A stretch of DNA of 20,249 bases, taken from assembly GCA_001464165.1 (NCBI GenBank), contig LNEX01000586.1, positions 1-20,249 on the forward strand, in the 5' to 3' direction. Shown in pieces: positions 14,484-20,249 of the stretch. The notes beneath the pieces are model-generated. The model did no database searches. It was given only the letters and a program-made list of their open reading frames with translations, and was not told the origin of the DNA. The position numbers and the translations under genes were made by a program. This DNA is from a bacterium Ga0077546. Its GTDB lineage: Bacteria > Cyanobacteriota > Vampirovibrionia > Obscuribacterales > Obscuribacteraceae. The stretch's first letter is position 1; each line of letters starts with the position of its first letter.

Positions 14484-15496
14484 AGAAACGCACTATCTGC
14501 TCACCTTCAGGATCATCAGGGTTACCCAGATCTTGATTGATTTGGTGATGATTTTTATGCCCTATCACATGCACATCGACCGGCACTCTGGCCCGACGCA
14601 GAGCCCTAATCAACTTGGAGTTCTGCTCTGTACTCTGTAGTGTCATGGGTAAATAGTAAATCAAAAACGGCGGAATATTTTTGCCACCCAGCACATGACT
14701 TACTGGCGATGCTTGCCGCCAAATCGCCGGATTGTTGCCAAATGCCGGAGAGTTAACAGGCCGTCGCTTGTCCGTGAGCAAAGCAGCCGTTACATCAAAG
14801 ACGCCGCCATCAAGAAGCACCACTCCCGATACCGTCTTCAAGTCTAAGCCGTGCCCGCGCAAATAGCGTTCATCACTTGAGACTAAAGCTGCTAGCTGCG
14901 CTCCGGCTGAGTGCCCGAGCAAAAATATTTTGTTTGGATCTCCGCCGTATCCCCCAATTGAATTATGAACCCAAGCTATTGCGCTAGCTACGTCTTGCAC
15001 ATGAGCGGGGAAATGGGCAGCCGGAGAGAGGCGATAATCAATGCTAACAAAAACAAAACCCTTACTAGCGAATACTTGGGGCATAGCCCCCACCGAAGTA
15101 ACTTTGTCGCCCAGACAAAAACTTCCGCCATGGATATAAACAATCACCGGGAGCTTAACCGGAAGTTTTACTCTGTTCCGAAGGCCTCTTTGCGCTGACC
15201 TGTGCGGCCGGGGCATAGATATCGAGCCGGTGCATGGGGTTTCTGCTTCCAGAAACGTAAACTTGATTGGCAGTCAAAGTGACTTGATGCTCAGCAAAAG
15301 GTATTCGCTCTGCGGCCGATGCACTCATAATTCCAGAGCCAAGGCCGAAAATGCATGCACTAGCGATGCCAAGGAACCTAAAACTAAAGAATCTACGACT
15401 AAAGAAGGCAAAACTAAAGACGCTAAGACTAAGAAAGCTAAGACCAATGGAGCAACCGGAGGCTGTAGATGGGTTCCTATCTGTTAAGTAACTCAA
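14455..15496 (-). pseudogene. Alpha/beta hydrolase (BD-FAE-like esterase), frameshifted near 15166
   Basis: The N-terminal part (15496 down to about 15167) reads a signal-like region and ERIPFAEHQVTLTANQVYVS then RNPMHRLDIYAPAA, the usual lead-in of such esterases, then stops at once. The catalytic part is in another frame (open from 15216 to 14455): VIVYIHGGSF with the oxyanion HGG, LLGHSAG with the nucleophile serine, and HHQINQDLG with the catalytic histidine. Removing one A from the A4 run (TTTT at 15166-15169 on the plus strand) joins them as SEQSK-LPVKLPVIVYIHGG, about 346 aa. The acid residue normally found after PPFLI is not obvious (YYLPMTLQ). The TTG start overlaps the TGA stop of the VWA gene (TTGA). 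The 3' end overlaps the convergent AbiEi-like gene by 29 nt. Either a broken gene or a homopolymer error. Confidence 0.75.
15383..15442. repeat. 15-nt tandem repeat, four units
   Basis: Units start at 15383, 15398, 15413 and 15428, each beginning ACTAA[AG]. On the minus strand they encode residues 19-38 of the hydrolase's hydrophobic N terminus (Ser/Phe/Leu-rich); on the plus strand the same DNA reads a Lys/Thr repeat. Repeat expansion may explain the unusually long region before the signal peptide. Confidence 0.7.
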
Positions 15497-16770
15497 TGCG
15501 CAGAGACCGCTTTAGGTGCTGGTTTCTGATTTAATTTGCCCTGCCCTTCTAGTTTCTCAGCTTCAAGACGCTGATTTTCAATCTGATCTCTTAATTTCGC
15601 GATCTCACTGTTGATGCCGCCTTGGCTCTCGGACTTATGCTCTAATACGAGCATAAGGGCATCAACTAAATTGATTTTCTGCAGCTGATCAAAAGCGACT
15701 GTTTGCACCACATCAAAGTGAGCACCCTCATGTACAAGAAAATCATCTAGATAGGTGAGCAAACTGGCCCCATTGTAGTCTTCTCCAATCGCAAGAAAAG
15801 TCAGCTTTACTTCTCTCGCCGAACGTAATTGTTTGGTGGCGTTGATTAACACCTGCTCTACCTTTGGTCCATAACTAGGAATTCCATCAGTAAAAACCGC
15901 AATCATAAGCGGCCGCTGACGACCGGAGGCAATATAGCTGGAAAGCACTTCCTGCAATGGTGAGGCGAAATCAGTGCCACCGTTGGGAGCGGTCGTGGCA
16001 AATAGTTTGTTGACTTGATCAGTAGAACAGCTACGCATTATGGTGTAGCTGCTATTGAAGGGAATGATTGTCAGACCACGCCCGGCCAAAGCCTCTTTTG
16101 TTCGCTCGGCAAAATTGGCAAGGAAACGGGCGCACCATTGCCACTTTGATTGACGCAAAGACGGAATAGGCTCGGCCATAGAAGCGGACGTATCAATCAG
16201 TATGACGAGATCGTGCTTGGCCAATTCCGTTAGTTTTTGTTGATCAGTGAGGGGCTTACCCGGCACAAATGGCTGATCTGCATCTTTGCCATTCGCCGCT
16301 AGATTTCTCGCAGGAACATCTCTTGCCGCATTATCTTTAACAGGAACGCCTTTAACAAATTTTCCAAAGTCAGTCGGACTGGTATGCACGCTCAGCGCAA
16401 AACGCTTGCCTTTGCGCTCAAACAACAGATTTAGCTTATTCTCAACAATAGTAGCCGAGAGAACTTTATCTCCTTCAGCAAGCCCACCGTAATAAGCAGG
16501 AGAGCCTAGTCGCACATTGCCTACTAGAGCTGGCAGCTTGACGTCATCGAGAGTTACCCCTGAAGATTTGAGGGCAAAATCCACTCGATCAATTCCACCT
16601 TGCAAGGTCACCTTTTTGTTAGAAAGCGACGGTGCCGACGAAGATACTGACGCAGATACTGACGAAGGTGTATGGGCATCCTTAGCCGCAAAAGCAGGAT
16701 CATGCTGCAGCAGTGCTGCTGAAGCCAAACAACACGTAGCCAACAATCGACCCCGATCAAATTTGCTCAA
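15493..16770 (-). CDS. Secreted PDZ-like + VWA-domain protein
   Basis: 425 aa. Signal peptide 1-29 (ending AFAA), Ser-rich linker (32-52), a PDZ-like module (about 55-130, with GSPAYYGGLAEGDKVLSATI at 89-108), then a VWA domain (about 186-375) with a complete MIDAS: D193-x-S195-x-S197 (LIDTSASM), T266 (NGGTDF) and D295 (VFTDG). A predicted coiled coil (about 385-412) and a basic tail end it. No C-terminal membrane segment, so it is probably exported and soluble, unlike the VWA proteins of the main cluster. PDZ plus VWA suggests binding of protein C termini combined with metal-dependent protein contacts. The TTG start shares TTGA with the stop of the upstream TPR gene, and its own TGA shares TTGA with the hydrolase start, so the three are translationally coupled. 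Confidence 0.8.
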   Translation of the reverse strand: MSKFDRGRLLATCCLASAALLQHDPAFAAKDAHTPSSVSASVSSSAPSLSNKKVTLQGGIDRVDFALKSSGVTLDDVKLPALVGNVRLGSPAYYGGLAEGDKVLSATIVENKLNLLFERKGKRFALSVHTSPTDFGKFVKGVPVKDNAARDVPARNLAANGKDADQPFVPGKPLTDQQKLTELAKHDLVILIDTSASMAEPIPSLRQSKWQWCARFLANFAERTKEALAGRGLTIIPFNSSYTIMRSCSTDQVNKLFATTAPNGGTDFASPLQEVLSSYIASGRQRPLMIAVFTDGIPSYGPKVEQVLINATKQLRSAREVKLTFLAIGEDYNGASLLTYLDDFLVHEGAHFDVVQTVAFDQLQKINLVDALMLVLEHKSESQGGINSEIAKLRDQIENQRLEAEKLEGQGKLNQKPAPKAVSAH

Positions 16771-17861
16771 GGCGTACTCATCCTCTTTGTAGCTCTTGCT
16801 TTGGTCGTTGGGCTTGTGTTCAATTTCGACTTAGTCAACGCTTTTTTAGCGCTCAACACTGGGATAGTGTTGGTCAGCTCTCCCTGCCTCGCTTTCAAAC
16901 TGACAGGGTCGCTGCCATCGTAATTAACATAGTGTCGAACAAAACCGTTGCTATGCTGCGGACTGAGCTGTATCTGGCTCGTTCCAATCTTCTGCTGACT
17001 CTTCAAACCCGCTGAAACTTGATCATATACGGCCGCCCTAGCCTTACAGTCGGCCAATATTTGAGCTTCACGTTGATTGAATTCAGCATTAAGGTCTTCA
17101 ATTTTGATTTTCAACTCTCTTTGCGAACGCTCAAGTTCAATGGGATATTGGGGATTTTCATACTGCTCCCAGCGAACAATTTGGTAGTTAGACATAATTG
17201 GCCGGCGATAAAATCGCTCGATACCATTCATATACTCGACAGCTTTTTGTTTAGCTCTTTCAACATCAATTAACATCTGTCTGCGCTTATGTTCTATGTT
17301 GGCTGAGCCCTCGGTCATGATTTGCAACTTGCGCGAAATCAAAGCAGGATCACTTGTGGGCACGTCGGCCTGCAAGCTACTTGAACTGGAGCCATTGCCC
17401 AATGGTTGAGAAGCTCCCACCCCATTCTGCTGGGTTGCTGTACCACGCTCAGCCAGAGTAGGCGAAGTGGAAGCAGTAGATGATGTTGTTGCCAGCGCCT
17501 TTAAGGCGTCATAGCAGTTCGCTTTCATTTTTTGGTCAGTAGTGATTTTATAGCACTCTGCAAATTGCGATTTAGCATCAGCACTGCGATTGAGCTTATA
17601 GAGAGTTTGAGCGTAGTAATAGCGAGCCAGTGCATTGGTCGGGTCACGTCGGAGGATTTCATATCCAGCCTGTGCTGCTTGTTGAAAGTTGTTACTGTTG
17701 AAAAAAGCTATTTGCTTTTCAGTAGTTAGCCCAGCATAAGAAGGCGCCTGGTGTTGGCGACTTGCTGGCGAACCTTCAGTAACTCGCAGCGGAGTAGCGG
17801 AACAACGAGTAGAAAACATCGCCAACAGAATTACATTGATCAAAGCTGTCTTTAGAATCAC
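16767..17861 (-). CDS. Exported TPR / coiled-coil protein
   Basis: From GTG 17861 the product is 364 aa; the frame is open to a TTG at 17882 (371 aa). GTG is preferred: GAGGG (17866-17870) is just upstream and translation then begins with VILKTALINVILLAMFSTRC, a normal signal peptide ending in a cysteine that might be lipidated (STRC is a poor lipobox). TPR-like helices follow (about residues 53-118 of the longer form; TEKQIAFFNSNNFQQAAQAG and ARYYYAQTLYKLNRSADAKS), a Ser/Thr/Gly-rich linker (132-175), a long charged coiled coil (about 190-295, ERSQRELKIKIEDLNAEFNQ), and a basic tail. It heads the minus-strand operon with the PDZ-VWA protein and the hydrolase. TPR and VWA together echo the plus-strand cluster, but there is no MoxR here. 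No named family recognised. Confidence 0.75.
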   Translation of the reverse strand: MILKTALINVILLAMFSTRCSATPLRVTEGSPASRQHQAPSYAGLTTEKQIAFFNSNNFQQAAQAGYEILRRDPTNALARYYYAQTLYKLNRSADAKSQFAECYKITTDQKMKANCYDALKALATTSSTASTSPTLAERGTATQQNGVGASQPLGNGSSSSSLQADVPTSDPALISRKLQIMTEGSANIEHKRRQMLIDVERAKQKAVEYMNGIERFYRRPIMSNYQIVRWEQYENPQYPIELERSQRELKIKIEDLNAEFNQREAQILADCKARAAVYDQVSAGLKSQQKIGTSQIQLSPQHSNGFVRHYVNYDGSDPVSLKARQGELTNTIPVLSAKKALTKSKLNTSPTTKARATKRMSTP

Positions 17862-17933
17862 TTTGCCCTCAAATGCCCACAACTATCCAAGCCATAATAA
17901 GCGCATTTCAAATAGTTCTACATACTGCTTGCT

Positions 17934-17963
17934 ATTGTAATACGCTCAGATTGGATGGCGCAA
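17934..17963 (-). promoter_or_regulatory. Possible sigma-70 promoter for the minus-strand operon
   Basis: On the minus strand, TTGCGC (17958-17963) and TACAAT (17934-17939) are separated by 18 nt and lie about 73 nt upstream of the GTG start. Both hexamers are two mismatches or fewer from consensus at key positions. Only position and match support it. Confidence 0.3.
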
Positions 17964-18271
17964 AATAGCTCGGCAGTGGCATACCAACCTATACTCTGCT
18001 AATAGTTGCAGTAAAAATGGAATCGACTCGCAAACCGAAAATACAAACAGAGCCTTACTTCTCGGGTTCGCGCAGCTACACGAATATCTTTTATTTATTG
18101 CGTTTTATCACTTGTTCACAAGGCTATTGTGTTCAGCCTTTGATCTCTTCATTCTAAAGATATCTTTTCCTTCTCTCAATCAACTGGCCCACAACAACCA
18201 AAACAACACTATCTCACGCTACAACTGCTCTAAACTTGTGACTTTGTCTCACGTTCAGCGCCGAAGTTGTC

Positions 18272-18299
18272 TAGTCAGTGAAATTTAGTCAGTGAAATT
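18272..18299. repeat. 14-nt tandem duplication upstream of 18370 gene
   Basis: TAGTCAGTGAAATT occurs twice back to back. It could be a binding site for a regulator acting on the next gene, or a simple slippage duplication. Confidence 0.6.
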
Positions 18300-18369
18300 T
18301 GCGATTGCTTGAAGCGAAAAGAGAAATCAACCGCAGACCATAGAGTTTGCTAGCTCGGAGAACTCCTAC

Positions 18370-18885
18370 ATGACCCTGCAATTCCGCACTGTCGCCAATG
18401 CCGCCGTCGCTTCTGCCGCTCATCTCGCCAACGTCACGGTCGAAGAGCGCCTCGGTTCTCTGGTTCGGCGCGATGACTATTTCCGCCCCACTTTCCGCCA
18501 GGCGAACTGCCCTGTGGTCGGCACAGTCGACAACAATCGCAGCGCCTTCGTGGTTCGTTTCGATGACGGCGACGGCATCGGCCAGGATTTCATCACCATC
18601 GACCAAGCCGCCGATGCAGCTTCTGCCATTCTCAAGGTGGGTGACCAGGTGCTCGTCACGCTCGTCGACGATGTTCACATCGAAGATACCGTCCGCGCCG
18701 CGTTCTCCTACACCGCTCCAGAGGGCATCGACCTGCAGACCCTCGTGCTCGATGGAGACAACATCAAGATTCTGCGCCAGGCTGAATACGTCGACGGCAA
18801 GAATCGCCGCTGCATCGCCACCCTTGCCCTGATCGGCAATGGCCCCTCCACGCAAATGATTTGCGTCGAACAGTTCGCCGCCTAG
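18370..18885 (+). CDS. 171-aa protein of unknown function, codon-biased
   Basis: RBS GGAG (18357-18360) is 9 nt before ATG. No signal peptide or membrane segment, so cytosolic. Residues 1-35 are helical and Ala/Val-rich; residues 48-102 (PVVGTVDNNRSAFVVRFDDG ... LKVGDQVLVTLVDD) look like a beta-barrel of S1/OB type, with the G-x-V strand, a central loop and the closing K-V-G-D-x-V-x-V strand; a further beta region runs 120-168 (LQTLVLDGDNIKILRQAEYV). The S1/OB reading is inference from pattern only. The codons are strongly C-ending, as in the MoxR gene, while both flanks are AT-rich, which suggests a well-expressed native gene. A strong hairpin follows at 18942-18987. Confidence 0.75.
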   Translation: MTLQFRTVANAAVASAAHLANVTVEERLGSLVRRDDYFRPTFRQANCPVVGTVDNNRSAFVVRFDDGDGIGQDFITIDQAADAASAILKVGDQVLVTLVDDVHIEDTVRAAFSYTAPEGIDLQTLVLDGDNIKILRQAEYVDGKNRRCIATLALIGNGPSTQMICVEQFAA

Positions 18886-19206
18886 GCTCAGCGGGTTTAC
18901 TTCTCGTAAGTTAACCTCGTAACTGTTCCCCCAAAACTAGCGTAGGCCGAAGAACTCCGTGCACTAATAGCATCGGAATCGGCCTACACTCCAAACTCTC
19001 GAACCAGAACGCTATCAGGCGTTTCCAGCTTTTTCAAAAAAATCAATTCTATTACTGCTTATAATAGTTAAATGGCGACAGTAACCAATTAGTTAGCCCA
19101 AGCCATATTCCCGACCACTGCTATTTGTGCTAGATTGCAATTCATAGGGAGTTGTTGCCTTATTCCCACCAAGATTTGACCGCAGATCAGGCTATCTATC
19201 TAATTT
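18886..19206. other. Intergenic region, 321 nt
   Basis: Apart from the hairpin at 18942-18987 it is AT-rich. A consensus -10 hexamer TATAAT is at 19060-19065, 142 nt upstream of the receiver gene, but no -35 box at the right distance was found. No gene seen. Confidence 0.45.
18942..18987 (+). terminator. Hairpin after the 171-aa gene
   Basis: GTAGGCCGA (18942-18950) pairs perfectly with TCGGCCTAC (18979-18987), and TGC/GCA pairs inside the loop. It lies 57 nt after the stop. No U-run follows, so it is a terminator-like 3' hairpin only. Confidence 0.5.
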
Positions 19207-19659
19207 ATGTCAGCACCTCTAATTCTTGTTGTCGAACATAATCGCACTGACCAGCAGGTCTTTAATCATCTGCTAGATAAGTTCGATTACCGCCCACAGA
19301 TAGTCTCTTCGGCCGAAGCGGCAATAGAAGTTGTGAAGCAAACACGATTCGCAGTAATATTGTTGAACCTCAATCTACCTGATATGGACGGCTTAGTTTG
19401 CGCCAAAGCAATCAAAGAAATTGATCTAGAGCTGACATCGCAAACTCCAATCATCGGTATCGTTGACCAAGCACCTGATGAAGAGCAGAGTAAAGTGGTC
19501 GAAATTCATTTGAACGACTACTTAGTCAAGCCTGTTTCGCCGGAAGCACTGCGCAAAATTTTACTGCGCCACGCCTATGAACCAAGGCGCCCAAATCTAA
19601 AGACTCTCATTCCGCTCTCTCTCGAAGAAGCAACGATTCCACCGTCTTTGGAAGACTAA
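19207..19659 (+). CDS. Degenerate response-regulator receiver (pseudo-receiver)
   Basis: 150 aa; residues 4-122 form a CheY-like receiver and 123-150 a short acidic tail with no output domain. The phospho-acceptor position is Asn: LLNLNLPDMDG (52-62) where active receivers have LLDLN, so N54 replaces Asp. The N-terminal acidic pair is E10-H11 instead of D-D, and the switch Thr/Ser in the fourth strand (PIIGIVDQ, 81-88) is missing. The conserved lysine K108 in DYLVKP and the MDG turn are kept. Such receivers cannot be phosphorylated in the usual way and often act as constitutive binding modules. No clear RBS precedes ATG 19207. A histidine kinase is not in the window. The next ORF begins 3 nt after the stop. 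Confidence 0.85.
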   Translation: MSAPLILVVEHNRTDQQVFNHLLDKFDYRPQIVSSAEAAIEVVKQTRFAVILLNLNLPDMDGLVCAKAIKEIDLELTSQTPIIGIVDQAPDEEQSKVVEIHLNDYLVKPVSPEALRKILLRHAYEPRRPNLKTLIPLSLEEATIPPSLED

Positions 19660-19662
19660 GCA

Positions 19663-20249
19663 TTGCCGACCGACCAAACTAGAGTTGTACTGATTCTGAG
19701 TTTAATCATAACTAGCCACTATTTCTCCTTCTCTGCGCCAGCAAGCCCAATTGCTGCCCGAAATGAGCCACCTAACAACAGCGATTCCCACGCTGCTCTC
19801 TCTTCCACCTGCAAAAGCGCTAAACCCTCGAAAGAAGCAAGCGAGACAGCCCCAACTTCAGGTCGCTGGCTTGTGGCAAAAGACCTTTTAGAAAGCATAG
19901 TCGACATGAATTTTCACGGCGGTATGCACGAAACGAGGCGAACTGGAGGCGACCCTATTGCCTTATACTCCGACGACGTCGTCTACACTGGCGCCCAACC
20001 TAAAGAAGAAGGATAATATTGGACCATCCTCAAAGCCAATTTGGACAAGTTCATTGGCATGAGCAAAGTGAACGTGGTCGCCTTAATGGGACCTGAGCGC
20101 TGCGCTTCAAAGGAAGGACTAACCCTCGATTATAGAGTCGGTAACGACAGATTTCGCCTTTGGTTTGAAGAAAACAAAGTATCTGAGTTGCAGCTAGCAA
20201 GCGAGTCTATGACCCGCCAGGCACGATATATAAAAACTAGTTTTTCATT
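19663..20249 (+). pseudogene. Secreted BamE/SmpA-like protein, interrupted by one TAA, continues past right edge
   Basis: From TTG 19663 the frame gives a signal peptide (VVLILSLIITSHYFSFSAPA) and about 117 residues, then TAA (20014-20016). The same frame continues without another stop to the end of the window: YWTILKANLDKFIGMSKVNV then VALMGPE ... LDYRVGNDRFRLWFEENKVS. The 'F-I-G-M-S-K-x-x-V-x-x-L-[ML]-G-P' segment followed by Tyr-x-x-x-x-x-x-F-x-L-x-F-x-x-x-K-V resembles BamE/SmpA-OmlA-like domains, so the true protein most likely spans the stop. The change could be a nonsense mutation or a single-base error. A start 3 nt after the receiver gene suggests coupling, though no RBS is visible. 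Confidence 0.55.

Larger units (their letters stand above)
17883..18369. other. Divergent intergenic region, 487 nt
   Basis: No gene seen. It must hold promoters for both the minus-strand operon and the plus-strand gene at 18370. Overlapping small hairpins (CACAA/TTGTG at 18117-18131; AAGGCT/AGCCTT at 18120-18140) compete for the same bases. A 14-nt unit TAGTCAGTGAAATT is repeated twice in tandem (18272-18285, 18286-18299), 70 nt before the gene at 18370. Confidence 0.5.

Noticed and set aside
15230..15487. Plus-strand Lys/Thr-repeat ORF (85 aa)
   Set aside because: It is antisense to the hydrolase N terminus, whose mature part (RLDIYAP lead-in) is family-like; the Lys/Thr repeat is the complement of the 15-nt tandem repeat.
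19031..19044. TTTTCAAAAAAATC as a third palindrome of the 210-251 type
   Set aside because: Only a half-site resembles it; the flanking stems do not pair.
1..20249. CRISPR array, tRNA, rRNA or replication origin
   Set aside because: No regularly spaced repeats, no cloverleaf and no rRNA-like sequence were seen on either strand. The short tandem repeats present are coding or simple duplications.

Overview
The window looks like a bacterial chromosome fragment made of two kinds of DNA. Positions 1491 to about 11911, plus the genes at 12317-12616, 12811-13429 and 18370-18885, are GC-rich with mostly C/G-ending codons and good Shine-Dalgarno sites. The flanks (1-1490, 13430-18300 and 18900-20249) are more AT-rich, hold looser gene starts (TTG, GTG) and carry most of the broken genes. 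The mixture recalls environmental, large-genome lineages such as the non-photosynthetic cyanobacterial relatives (Obscuribacterales/Melainabacteria). That placement is an impression from gene content; there is no rRNA or other marker gene to test it.

Left edge: the first codons of an IS1595-type transposase lie on the minus strand (1-68). About 1.4 kb with no convincing gene follows, containing a perfect 42-nt AT-rich palindrome. The main plus-strand cluster (1491-11911) then encodes a VWA membrane protein, a TPR membrane protein, a second VWA membrane protein, a MoxR AAA+ ATPase, a DUF58 protein, a signal-peptide/TM protein of unknown family, and two secreted S41 (C-terminal processing) peptidases. 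The first six match, in type and in two blocks of three, the mxaC-K-L and mxaR-S-A accessory genes of methanol dehydrogenase clusters (and the Bat aerotolerance genes), but no dehydrogenase is present. I infer an envelope system in which MoxR/DUF58 in the cytoplasm works with membrane VWA proteins on an extracytoplasmic client, with two proteases nearby. Strong hairpins lie in several of the gaps.

Middle (11912-13535): two hairpins, a perfect Shine-Dalgarno followed by a 9-codon ORF whose frame continues past an amber stop as a signal-peptide-like sequence, and a small ParB/sulfiredoxin-like gene whose Shine-Dalgarno is buried in a hairpin with an alternative partner upstream. A clear terminator follows. 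Next comes a LURP-one-related (LOR/YxjI-like) gene whose membrane anchor and domain are in different frames, then another terminator.

Right part (13536-20249): a second perfect palindrome built like the first, an orphan AbiEi/DUF6088-like winged-helix protein, and convergent to it a minus-strand operon encoding a TPR/coiled-coil protein, a PDZ-like plus VWA secreted protein and an alpha/beta hydrolase frameshifted in an A4 run. The operon genes are joined by TTGA stop/start overlaps. After a 0.5-kb gap come a codon-biased 171-aa protein of unknown function, a degenerate response-regulator receiver whose phospho-Asp is Asn, and a secreted BamE-like ORF interrupted by one TAA and running off the right edge. 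Disruptions cluster in the second half of the window, which suggests either decay or local sequence errors.
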